Source: Pisolithus tinctorius (Eukaryota > Basidiomycota > Agaricomycetes > Boletales > Pisolithaceae). Taken from it: a stretch of DNA of 64,000 nt. A model generated the notes under the pieces. The model was not told the origin of the DNA. It saw nothing but the letters and a program-made list of their open reading frames with translations, and ran no database searches. The stretch lies in the NCBI GenBank assembly GCA_024663395.1, contig JANFAH010000100.1:1-64000 (forward strand), read 5' to 3'. Below are positions 1 through 10,793 of this stretch, piece by piece (the first letter of the stretch is position 1; each line of letters starts with the position of its first letter). A program made the translations under genes and the position numbers.

Positions 1-1549
1 CGCTGCTAGAGTGCTATCGAGCAGTTCGCACGCGCGCATTGCTGTATCTGGCACGGCCACCGGCGTTGTGGATCGAGAAGAGGAAGACCACGAAAATGAT
101 CGTCTCCCTGCGGCGAAGGCAGAGATTGCGCGATCGATTGCTCGGGTCTTTGGTTCCTTTTCCTTTTCCTTGGCGGCAGGAAGATTGGTATTGGTATCTG
201 GACAGGGGGAACCGGACAAAGATGATGTCGCTGAGTCTGTCGGTGTCACTCGCGCTGGTGGACTAGGAGGTTGTGAACCGAACCACAGAGTCCGATTGGA
301 GGCATTGACGGGTATGATGATTAAAGCGTGAATAATATGTAGCATCGGGGGCACCAGTGGATGAGGTGATTGAGCAGGTAAACGGTGAAAAGCACGCAGA
401 AGGGGAGGAATTAGGCTGAGGGGCATGGAGCCGTCAGCTCCAGCGAATCAAAGAGAAAGAGGAGACTTACCCATCCAACCGAGGACTCCAGTAATCGGCC
501 ATGGTCCTATGGTCCTGCCCTGACGCTGCAACCTCGGGTGATTGAATTTCGGCATCCACGAGCTAGGGTATGATGAGCAAAGAGGGTTTACACGGTGGAC
601 ACGCGGAAGGAAGGGCAAACCTTGGGGTAATGAACGCAAAGATTAAAGATAAGTTTAAGTAAATCAGTCATAGCGTCCTCGGGTGAGGTTCCGCTGACGG
701 ATTTTCCTGCCACCAAAGTGTGCAAGAGGTTGTCCATCTTGGTAGTTAGGACATCGATAGCCGTTTCCGAACAGGACGAGTTAGCGCGTTTGTTTTCCAC
801 TATCCACTGGATGAACGACGCAGCGGACAGGGATGAAGCGGTACAAAGGAAGAGAATTCTCGATGTAAGGTAGATCGTCTCGAGGGACGAGGATTTCTAA
901 TTAGGGTGTGCGTGCGTAAGACGACATAAAATTCAGGGGGGCGAATGGTTACCTGCAGTAAGTCGAGAGCGACATTTCCTCCGTTTACGTCCGAGCCGAT
1001 GAAGGTGGTTCTGGCAGGCTCGATGAGAAGACAGGTATTTGCGATGCAACGCAAAGCGTTGTTCTCCTTCAAACTTTCTACGTGGGGGGTGCTGGAGATG
1101 CTGAGCAAATGACGAAGATTTGCAGGGGACGCAAGTACGCCGGCAACTTGGGGCACTTTGCCCAAATCCTTGAGTTTGGGAAGAGCTACATCTACAGCAC
1201 CTGGCAACACGATCAAGAACTCCATCCGGACGCCACAGACACAGACACGAAGATGATGAAAAGTGGCATCACATACCTTGCTTGGATAGCCGAGATACGG
1301 TGCCGTCGATCAGAGCAGCTTTGAGGTCATCGAGAATGAGCTGGGCGAGTGCCTTTGATGCGGGGATGTCGTGAGGATCTGTATTATACGAACCGGAGAG
1401 GTAATAGTCTGAGTTGCAAGGCGGGGACCGGGACGAGATTTACGAGAGAATGCATTACCGATGGCTCTGAAAGCAGCGATGACGTCTGAGGTGGGCGCAG
1501 AAAGAGGCAGAGAGACGTAAGGTTGAATCGCAGGACTCAGGTTGGACAT
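1..1549 (-). CDS. RIC8: RIC8/synembryn, G-alpha chaperone and exchange factor (3' end cut by window edge)
   Basis: Cytosolic chaperone and guanine nucleotide exchange factor for heterotrimeric G-alpha subunits; an armadillo-like helical protein. Start chosen at 1549 (MSNLSPAIQPY); an in-frame ATG lies upstream at 1588. Exons read on the minus strand: 1549-1463, about 1381-1277, about 1212-954, about 893-621, about 555-475, and about 440 to beyond base 1, joined by short GT-AG introns. Family landmarks in order: NNALRCIANTCLLIEPAR, IYLTSRILFLCTA, LLKLIFNLCVHYPK, DYWSPRLDG followed by IPPLLRAFHRLPAQ, and IIPVNASNRTLWFG. The C-terminal part is missing. Recognition rests on these conserved blocks; exon edges are by eye. 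Confidence 0.85.
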
Positions 1550-1589
1550 GATATGTAGTATGCGAAAAGAAGAAAAAAGAGAAGACACA

Positions 1590-2223
1590 AGTGTTTTATT
1601 TTATATTTAACAGCAGTAGTAATGGCCCGCACCCTGTCACCACCGTACAGCCTCGCTGCCTGTCTGCCGTGATAGCAATTTGCAAAGCTAATGTGTTGTT
1701 GGCAAGGCCTCGCGATCCTAATACGTACAAACATACACAAACACTCTGTCTCTTGCTGTCTCGCCCGCATTCGGAATACTCGACGACCGATGCAGTCGAC
1801 AGGCCGTCTGCTGTCTGAGCATGTGCACAGACCTCTCATTCGCTTCATCGGAAAGCGTGTCTGGTCATCCCGTACGTCCCTCCTCGTCGTTCCAGTCACG
1901 TGAGGTGTCATTCACCGTCGGGTCTCTCCAGCAGGAACGGGTCAGCCGCATCCCGCCGGTCCGGCGAAACAACCACCAAATGCCAAACACAAGTCCGTCT
2001 TCCAACACTACTGGGAGGCCCCACCTCGTCTATGGAATCCCCGCTACCACAACCTCGAGCAAGCAGAAATAGATGCAATCCAGGTAGGTTACCGACAACG
2101 TAATACTTCAAGGCAGACGCTGACTGGCTCTTCAGAGCGGTGGTGCTTCGTTACATTGATACTCAAGTCTTGCTAGATGAATGAATCTGTAAATTGATTG
2201 TATACCCTTACACCATTCTTCAC
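1590..2223. other. Intergenic, no gene recognised
   Basis: Promoter side of RIC8 and 3' flank of the proteasome gene. Open frames here are short and resemble nothing I recognise. A CACGTG hexamer lies at about 1896-1901. Confidence 0.5.
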
Positions 2224-3365
2224 TCAATCTTTCTCCGCATATGCTAGTAAGTGATGCTCGACTTCCGCCTCACCCATCACTCGCCAAAGTCCTCTCGTCT
2301 TTGGATTTTCATCGTCCGACGTCGAAACAATCCCTATCTCTATTTCTCCGGGTTTGTAATCCGTCGCGTGAACAGTCGACATGGCTTCTATGGCAATCTG
2401 CGACATGATCAGTCGCTTTGAGCGTCGTGACACGGTTGAGATAGCAGTGACTCGTACCTCTATCACCTCATCACGGCTAAGTGCCTTGCTTGCACCTGCA
2501 GGATCGTCAGCACCCTTCCCGTTATCCAATTTCTTCCACTTCTTCTCAAGGTGATTCATTGCCTCTTGTTGCTTCTGTCCCGCAGCAGTGGCATGGAACC
2601 CCACGAAGTATCCTGCTGGATCGAGCTTAAAACATTGCGGTCCGCAGTCGGGATCGATTCCAATCAGAACCATAGCTGGAGAGGGAGAGGCACAAATGTA
2701 CACCGTTAACACTCCTGTTTCGTTGCCTGTCCGCACACAGAAACACATACAAATACCCAATGGTCGCATGCCAGCCCGTTGTGTATAGACTTGATTGATA
2801 TTCGCCATTCGTCTTGCCAATGCGTCAGGGGTGATTTCATAACCGTACTTGTACCGCCAATCCGCCGCTTCCTTTTGAGCACGGAATACCTGCGCCTTGG
2901 CGTCAGCTGCATATGCATCAGTTCAACAAATCTACACAATATCGATGGGGTAGCGCGGCTCACCCGTCAGACCGGTCATCACACACCCAATAGTCGGGGT
3001 AATACTGTGGAGATGCGTGACAGACGACGCATCGATGAGCTTGTCCTGCCGATTGCGTCAGTGCCCGGTCACAAGTACGAATAATACGTGCATACGGGCA
3101 CTTTCTTCTGCGTGATGACTACAGATGTATCCTTGCCTCTCACAGCAACGGCGGTATGTCCAGAACCAGTGATGGCCTTGAACGCATACTCTATTCTCGG
3201 TCAGGTAGTCAGTCCATAATCACGTCCGAGACGCAGTTGCACGACGCACCGACTTGGTATAACCGGCCTTCCGGCGAGAACACAGTCAGAAATCTGCGAG
3301 CCCATAAGTGAAAACTTTAGGTTGAGCGCGCAGGGGGAATACCGGTCGTAGGATGTTCTTGACAT
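2224..3365 (-). CDS. SCL1/PSMA6: 20S proteasome subunit alpha-1 (alpha type-6)
   Basis: Outer-ring subunit of the 20S proteasome in cytosol and nucleus; alpha subunits gate the chamber and carry no catalytic Thr. Start at 3365 (MSRTSYDR); the first intron splits the N-terminal signature, which joins to [17 protein letters not shown] and then [17 protein letters not shown]. Later blocks are [12 protein letters not shown], then after an intron (about 2668-2757) [36 protein letters not shown] and an acidic C-terminus ending YAEKD. Size and blocks fit a full-length subunit. A decayed second copy lies at about 9316-9905. SPT4 follows upstream on the same strand. Confidence 0.95.
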
Positions 3366-3983
3366 GGTTCCTCAGTGAGTTCAGCAATACGCGACGCGCA
3401 AGTGCTATCTGTGGCGTCAAACGGTCACCGTAACGCTGTAACACCCTTGTCACACGCACTACCTATAGGCGATCTAAGGGGCACTGTATACACGATCAGT
3501 TTGCAGCAGCCCTCTGGTGCACTGATTTCTCGCGCCAATCGCGACCGTCTTCGTTCCATCGTTCGACACGTACCACAGAGCATCACAACGAGGACGGTAG
3601 TACTTTTTAAAATAAACTCTTGCGACATTCCATAACATATCCACGTCTGGAGTGCGGGCGGGCGGCCACAACTCATTTATTGATCTTGACCGACGAGGGC
3701 ACACCGTCGATTTATACGGTATTGCTCGGTATTAGCTGGATATTACAGTGACAACTCGCGATTTGTAGTGGTAATATACATACATATCATGTCGAAAGCG
3801 ACCCTCTACAATCGGACCTGTGACATACGAGGCTTTGCACGAAGCAGCATGAGCGATGCATTAGATGGCATACATAGTATACATAGCAATACTACTCTGA
3901 AAAAAAAACGAAGTCAACGCCATTGTAAAAAGAAGCACAAAGATTATGGACGAACGAGAGAGAAAGAGGGAGTGCCTATAAGT
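3366..3983. other. Intergenic between alpha-1 and SPT4
   Basis: No convincing gene. The SPT4-proximal part (about 3670-3840) recurs with substitutions at about 9945-10085, joined there directly to the alpha-1 relic, so roughly 0.8 kb of this region and the alpha-1 5' exons is missing from the duplicate. Confidence 0.6.
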
Positions 3984-4467
3984 TTAGTCCTGATCTGTCT
4001 GGTCTCTTGGTCGATACTTGATACCACGACTCTCGAGCTCTGCTTCTACGTCTTCCGGAACGCGACCTTTGACTCTTACCGCATACATCCCTCGTACGTA
4101 TTTTGCTTCCGATGGAAAGAAAAGAAAAAAAAACCGTCAACAACAGTACAGAGCAAACCAAAGTGGCAAACAAAACTCACACGTTCTCTGCCACCGTGCT
4201 ACCCAACTCGACTCGGGATCGACGACGGCGATAATTCCGTCAAAGTAGGTGGTCGTGCAAACGGATATACGGTCCGTAGACCCCTTCATCTATTCCACGG
4301 AAAGTTTGAGACCTCGTGGAATGGAAGAAACAACAAACACGCACTTGCATAATTTCTTCACAGTTTGGGCATCCATTCTTCTTGAAGTCTGTTGGATGTT
4401 GGACGATGGAGCATAGCAAGCATGCCCGGAGATTTTTATATTTGCCCTGAGAGGGAATTGAAGCCAT
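3984..4467 (-). CDS. SPT4: Transcription elongation factor SPT4
   Basis: Small zinc-binding partner of SPT5 in the DSIF complex, which keeps RNA polymerases processive. Start at 4467 (MASIPSQGKYKNLRACLLC). The zinc site is RACLLC...CPNCEE in exon 1 with CTTTYFDGIIAVVDP and SSWVARW in exon 2, then YVRGMYAVRVKGRVP and the last residues RPRDQTDQD in exon 3. Introns are about 60-90 nt. Length (about 115 aa) is normal. This is the intact copy of three SPT4-like stretches in the window; the others lie near 10150-10560 and 15330-15425. Confidence 0.95.
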
Positions 4468-5316
4468 GATCGTCCAGGTCAAGGTCGTTAGGCGTTACTT
4501 AATTACATAAGCACACTGGAATGTTTGAGGAGATTAGCGGGCGCCAAATCAGCTTACCACTATATCTCGTTCGTTTTCGCACTGCGTCTCTCTTTTTTCG
4601 GCAGGTTGCTACCCCTTGACAATAGCTCCCTGTCAATACCTGTTTCGTCTGAATGTGACAAGCGATTCAAGAGATATTGATGTTCCATGCTTTATAAGAA
4701 GGGCCGCCCCTGAGGCCATGTCATCGTATCTCGTGCGTCCCTGCGCCGGCTCTCTCGCGAGTCCCGTCGCACACTCCCCTCACTGACCACTCTCTGGGGA
4801 CATCTCGTTCGTCCAGCCCCTCACACCAGCTGTCGAGATATGCCCATTTCTGTGTTCAGAAGGGCTATAAAGTGTTTTGGTGCATAACTTGTGACTAGAT
4901 GGTCTGATTGTTTTAATTTCTTTTTCTTCGTGTGCGTCGAGGTGTTCCCTACAGCCCTCTGGAGTTTTGCGCTGGTTGCCCAAGTCATTGACGCTCAGGG
5001 GACTCCCCTCTGCCCAAGTGTACCTTGTGAAATTGCAAGTGTCGTATCTCATCCGTTTTGTCACCAGCCCTCTTGCTTTTGGGGGTGTGTGGTACTACTC
5101 GTCGAGGGCTTTTGAATGGTATATTGGACACTGCTTGCTGCAGTGGATCTGGAGATATGCCCATTTTGTAGTTAGAGACACCTTCGAGCTATTACAGATG
5201 ATCATAACAATGACATGAAAAAAAAACAACATAGCGATGGAGGCTAGCCAAACGACACAAAAGTTATCGGGTAAAGAGCAGAACAGAAATGGGGAAGCTT
5301 TCAGTAGGCTATATCA
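4468..5316. other. Intergenic, no gene recognised
   Basis: Upstream of SPT4 and beyond the 3' end of the G-domain gene. Short open frames only; no similarity recognised. Bases near 4500 (attacataagcacact) recur near 10612 as part of the segmental duplication. Confidence 0.5.
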
Positions 5317-7980
5317 TCAAGTGTGCCATTCTTCATCTTGTTCCAGGTCGACCGACTGTATCTGTTCAACCACGTTGGCCACACATGTTTCCCTACCACT
5401 CGCAAGGACCAGAGCCTCAATCTTTTCGAGAATTATGTCGTGATCTGTGATCGTATGCTTGAACTGCCTAATCGACGCATGAACGTTTCTCATCCATGAC
5501 GATTCATAGTAAGCGGTGAAGGCCAACTTAATCGCCCTTCGCGTAAGTTTCTTTCCCTTCTTGTCACCTGTGAGTGCAAATAATATTTCCAGAATGTGCG
5601 TCAAGTCGACGATGTATGCCATAAACTTTTGATGTACATTTTGCCTAAAAGGATGACTCGTTTGATACTCCCAACGATCATGAGATGGTGTCACGTACAG
5701 TCGTTGGTAGGATTCGTTGACCCATTGGACAAGGGCTAAGCCGGCAATGAATGGCAGAATCACGACCATTGCAGTCATGAGAGGGATGGCATTACTTGAA
5801 AGGGGACCCTCCTTGAGTTTGAAAAGCAGGGTTCACAACAGCACTTACCCCGAAATGGTGTCACTACGAGCGAGATGGGTAGATGTACGGGACGACTCGG
5901 TCAGTGCATCCACGTTACCGACCATGTTAACCATCAAATCTCGAAATTCTTTGCTACTCAGGTACTACAAAAGTAATATCAGCAGGTTAGAGTAGTTCTC
6001 ACAGAAGGTGTGTTGCTCACCGCAGAAGGATCATAGAAGTTCCAGACTGACGTGATGTCGGTGTGTATCACACCAAGGCAGTCCAGCATCGTAAAACCCC
6101 AAAAATTTGTGCTGGTAGCGAGTGCTCTCCAATACCCTTTCAACGCATGAGTGTGCTGGTATGCCGCCTTAGACTTAGGGACCCACTCTGCTTTCCCACA
6201 CTGTGTAGGAAACAGCTCAGAATACGACACCGTCACAGTAGAATGGAGCATACTTAATTGACGATTCAATCTTTACTCTGGGTACCATCCTTTGAGCTCC
6301 TGCGGCCGCAAAAGGCACCGGTGATACCATGTTCGGCTGGGAGGTGAAGCTTTCAGATACCCTCTCATAGGTGAGGTTTGTCAGTTCGTCATGCCCTCGC
6401 TCGCACATACGGTTCGCTAGTTTTGTCCAACATGAACAATAGATAAGGAATTGGACGACGAAGACTCACAGCTAATTGCAACATGCAAAATGTCCTTGAC
6501 TTTCAAGAACTCTTGAATTGGCTTGACACAATATTTTTGCAGATAACGCTTCGCCCCTGCTTCAGGATCCTCTTCACCTGCTACTTGCATATACGCTATG
6601 AGGTTATCGTATTTCGTGAATACAACAACAGTCGGAGCTGAGGAGAGTCAGTCTGCTAGAGTCAAGACGAGTAGCTGTTCGCTCACTATTCCCTAGGGTT
6701 TCGCTCGACTGCTCCAAGAATGTTTCTGCGCCCTCCTCCAAAAGTCGTTCACCAAATTCTATAATAGGTACCGGGAAACACAACCTATCATATCCAGCTC
6801 TCCGTCAGAACCTTCGACGTGGCTGTCTCAAGGCGGCATACCACACTGCATGAAGCTGATCTTTGATATGTGGCATCTTCTTCCTGGTCTCTATGAATGA
6901 CTTTACGGTATCATAGTTGCTGCCTTCAGCCGGTTCGAAGCCTCGGCTGTCGTGTAAGATGAATCGGTCATTTTGCGGAGAGATCAGCTCTTCCTCAATC
7001 ACTGCTTTTCCAGGCCTGTTATCAGCAACATGCTACGTCCTCTGTCAATACAATGGATAGACGCAAACGAAATTACTCAACCGCAGCTTCTACTCCGAAG
7101 ATTCGGTTTATCAATGAAGACTTCCCGGCACCTGTCTGCAATCATACGGTTCTCAATAGCCACCTGCGAGAGGGTTGCAAACACCCCCACCTTTCCAACT
7201 ACCAGGATTCGGAAACTATGGCACGTAGATAAATATGCAAGCATGGAGAACTGGGGATTTAGCACTCACCGAGGACACTGTTTGATAAGCTCCTCCGTAG
7301 TTGGTGTCAAGGTCTCAGGATTTGCAGGCGGAGGTAAGTCATCACTAGGAACTGTAGCCTGCAAGTTCTTGGTCAGGAGTCATCGAGCGCTATGTATTAT
7401 TTTTACACACAGCTGATACGAATTGTGGTGAAAACTGGAGGGTAATATCTAGCTTTCCCCATCGTTTTTTGATCACTGCGCATTTTTTAGAAGTTGTCCA
7501 AGACACGGCACATGATTTCTTTGAAACTACCTTGCCTCTCTGATCTGGACTGAACGTCGGCAGAGCTAATCGTGACGGTTTCGGAGACCGTTGCAGACGA
7601 CGAGCCGAAGAGCACTTTCTTTCGGCGACGAACTTCAAGAGAGAGCTGATCTGCCGCAAACGTCCTGTTAAAGCCAGTCAGAAACATAAGAATAGTGTCG
7701 ATGCAAACACCGAGAGGCAACTAACAATCGTTCTTCGAAGTGTTCCGAAAAAGTGCCACCCTCTTGTCGAGGGATGGGGCATCGCAAATCACCGAGAACG
7801 AGATCGATGGATTCGATGTCCTTTCCGCCTCGTAACTCGATATCTGTATACAAATTTTTGTTTGAGAATTAGCATCGCAAAGATCGTACTGTTTGATGGT
7901 CGAAAATCGTACAGGATAGTTGCTGGGAGCGTGGAGTCATGGTAGTGGGAAGACTCGTCCACGAGTCGAGGAAGTTGCAT
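5317..7980 (-). CDS. G-domain (AIG1/septin-like P-loop GTPase) protein with C-terminal membrane segment
   Basis: Member of the G-domain protein family expanded in agaricomycetes; role unknown. The P-loop is assembled across an intron: FRILVVGK (7215-7192) joins after intron removal to TGAGKSSLINRIFG (about 7140-7100). The G3-like block is ILHDSRGFEPAEG (about 6960), followed by a helix ending HAVW, then VPTVVVFTKYDNL (G4-like, TKYD) near 6620. The C-terminal exons include an AMVVILPFIAGLALVQWV membrane segment near 5760-5720 and a helical tail ending DEEWHT. Conserved-looking exons upstream of the P-loop extend to about 7980; the true start is not resolved and could lie near 8130. A second, divergent member lies at 10794-14889 on the other strand. 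Confidence 0.75.
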
Positions 7981-8130
7981 GTCACCTTCAAGCGCCCGGG
8001 TGACCTTGTCTCATTTCGTCGTGTCGTAACGTTGATTCAGACTAGCAAGGTGCTCCAGGAGAAGCCCAAATGAAGATTGTGCCTTGATACTTGTTGTCCA
8101 CTGCTATGCCGTCTGTGTACTTGATGGAAG

Positions 8131-8730
8131 TCGTGTAGGTGTGTAAAGGAATGCCTTGCTATTCAATTACTGTAACGTGGACAGGTACAGGCGCTCAGAT
8201 CGGAGAGCGTCAGTCGTTCATTGTCGCCCATAGCCAGCTCCGCGGCACTGCATACGCCGACACCGCGATACCCCGCAGCGCCGGCATTTCTTTCTCAGTC
8301 TCCCGCTCCGAGTTAGTCGGGAACACTCAACGCACTGGTGACAATAATGATAAATCCCATTACACCTAGTGCCAGTAATATTGCTTTGTCTGAGTCCTAC
8401 GTTTCCACTGAGGCTCACCCACAGCACTCACGCACCGAATTCTGCGTACGTATGTTTGCCATCGTTGTTTTATGTGAACTTTTATAGCAGTTGCAGAGCA
8501 TGAGATTCGTCATTGTCACATCGCTCTGTGGATGAACCGGTACGAGAAATGAAAACACCTAGTGAGTTTCGGATCCTGCATGGTTGCACAGCAGTAGACC
8601 GACCCTAAGGCCTATAGGCTTCAGTGTGCAAACGCGTTGCGCATTATGTATTGGACTCTAGTGTGACTTCATAGACCCCGTCTCCCCCCACCGTCAATTA
8701 CCCTCAGTAATAATTACCAAGAGAAAACTC
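8131..8730. other. No gene recognised
   Basis: Open frames exist on both strands, but none has recognisable similarity. The 5' end of the neighbouring G-domain gene may reach into the left edge. Confidence 0.4.
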
Positions 8731-9260
8731 TTGCAAAAATGCGACTCGTCCCCTACGAACGCAGCGTTAGTGGACGCGAGCGGTGCTCAGAACATTGGCG
8801 CTGAACCATCCAACACGGACGCGTTAGCATTGTTTGGTGTACAAACCTACTATCGCAGTGTACGACCATTTGTAATCCCCTGGCGAATAATACCGACTCA
8901 TTTCCAAGCAGTATTATTCTCACTCTTCGCGTTTATTCTAACAAGGCATACTGATACAGGATTGTCAGGCAACTGTATGCTGTGCATCGACCTTCATTCA
9001 ACGTACCGCAACTGCCTCGATCGCGTAAACAAGGTTGTCATCGGCTCCAATTCCAATGGCGCTGCGAAAGCTGCAGTTGATCATACGGAGTCTTTCTGTT
9101 ATTTGCGCCATCAATGGTTGGCAATCCAGACGCCGGATAGGGCTACTGACCCTTCGTAATCAGTCGGGTGCCTTGCCCTCACCCCCGCCGGCGTCTCAAG
9201 ATCGTATGAACCACACCTCATGTGTGGAGGCAGCATCATCTCTGACAGTGCTGCAGCATT
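8731..9260 (+). pseudogene. Decayed copy of the GPI-type Cys-rich secreted protein
   Basis: From ATGCG at 8739 the bases follow the intact gene at 42405-41608 (other strand) through signal peptide, ADAILALFGV, SQCTPVCDP and the SVCCTSTFI...TCLGC blocks. Matches such as SQCTTICNPLANN (about 8848-8890) and VCCASTFI (about 8970) are spread over different frames, and the signal-peptide region is shifted. The open frame 8731-9159 is therefore not the ancestral frame. I read it as a relic; a functional fragment is unlikely. Confidence 0.7.
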
Positions 9261-9315
9261 GGTGACGATCGCGTTGTGTTATATTCACTTCTGCTGACTA
9301 TCATAGCGTCCTCAA

Positions 9316-9905
9316 CTAAGGCCCCTGCGACCGGGACTGCAGCCGTCGCAGTGCCCCCTGTGAAATCTGGAAATTGATTACATATACCCTTACGCCACTC
9401 TTCACCCAATTATATTCGACTTCCGATGGAAATCCGAAGACAGTAGACTTTGGCGAGTATTGAGCGAGGCTCGCAACGTCGAAACGATCCCTACTTCTAT
9501 TTCTGAGTTTGTAGTCCGTTGCGTGAATCGTCAATATGAATTCTATGGTGATCTGTGATATGATCAGTCGCTTTGAGCACCGTGACATGTCGAACACGTA
9601 CCTCTATCACCTCACCACGGCTAAGCGCCTTGTGTACACCTGCTAGATCTTCTTTCACTTCTGGAGATGATTCATCGCTTCTGTCCAGTCGCATGGAACC
9701 CTACAAGGTATCCTGCTGGATCAAGTTTCAAATATTGCAGATCGTGATCAGGACCGGTCCCAACCAGAATCATAGCTATATATAAAAAAGGGGGAGGAGG
9801 AGCGAAACTGTACACTATTAGCACATCCTTCCTGTATACGGCACATCTGCACACAGGACATGCTGGTTGATGTTCTTCACCCGCCTTGTCGATGCGTCAC
9901 GGGCG
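9316..9905 (-). pseudogene. Relic of the proteasome alpha-1 gene
   Basis: Repeats the 3' half of the gene at 2224-3365: LKLDPAGYLVGFHATGQK, ALSRGEVIEVRV, CSKRLIISQITIEF and IHATDYK are recognisable. They sit in several frames with small deletions, and AAGQKQQEA is shortened. Similarity continues through the intron and stops near 9905, where the sequence jumps to the flank of SPT4. The 5' exons carrying the N-terminal alpha signature are absent, so no proteasome subunit can be made. Confidence 0.85.
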
Positions 9906-9944
9906 CCCGGAACTCACGTCGCTCAAGGATTGATTGGAAAATGC

Positions 9945-10575
9945 ATTGGCTGACGAGGACGCGCCGTCGACTTATACCGCGTTGTTCAGCGTCAACTGGA
10001 TGTCACGGGGACAACTTGAGATTTATAAGGGTGATATACATACATGTAGAACAGGAACTGAAAGCTACCCTCCACGATCCGAACTGCGAAGCAAAGGGAA
10101 GCACGAAGCCAGTGGACGAACGAGGGGTGCGTGTGAGCGCGTGTACCTGTAAATTTAGTCGTGACCTGTTTGGTCTTTCGGTCGATACTGGATATCACGT
10201 CTGCCGCTATGGCACACGACCTTTGACCCGGACCGTACGTATCCCTCAAACATATTTCGCTTTCGACGCCCAAAAAAACCATGAACAATGAATAGGGAGC
10301 ATGAAAGCCAAAAAAGGAGCCTCTTACACATTCACTGCCACCGTGCTACTCAACTCAACTCAGGATCAATGACGGCGATGATTCCGTCAAAGTAGGTGGT
10401 CGTGCAAATGGATATACAGTGCGTGAATCCTTTCATCTGTTTCACGGAGTGTAGGATAGGATAGGATGATTTTGAGGTCTCTTGACAGGCAGAAGCAACA
10501 GACATGCAGTTGCACAGTTTCTTCGCAGTTTGGGTACCCATTTTTCTTAAAGTCTGTTGGCCGTTGGACTTAGGA
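9945..10575 (-). pseudogene. Relic of SPT4
   Basis: Second copy of SPT4 in the same order and orientation behind the alpha-1 relic. Recognisable: ISICTTTYFDGIIAVIDPE near 10430-10350, now followed by a stop after DPELS, and bases matching the C-terminal exon near 10150-10250. In the first exon only the CPNCEE-proximal part remains (about 10560-10490) and the RACLLC half is missing. The zinc site and frame are broken. Confidence 0.85.
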
Positions 10576-10793
10576 AAATGGAGTACACTCGAAGGAATTG
10601 AGCGCCTTTAATTACATAAGCACACTTGGTGGGCGGGGCTATGCATGGGAAGACATGAGAAAGAATCAACGTTCAACGTGGTGCCTTGATATCGATCGAT
10701 TAAGCTGCATCCACCACGACGACGGGCTTCGCACTGATTATCCACACCTTAAGCTCTACGTTGCGAAGTATACAAATCATAATTCACATTCAC

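Noticed and set aside
11..331. Plus-strand open frames at the left edge
   Set aside because: They are antisense to a RIC8 exon with clear family motifs on the minus strand.
8731..9159. A 142-codon open frame that could be a new gene
   Set aside because: Its bases align with the secreted-protein gene at 41608-42405 mostly in other frames, so the frame is secondary.
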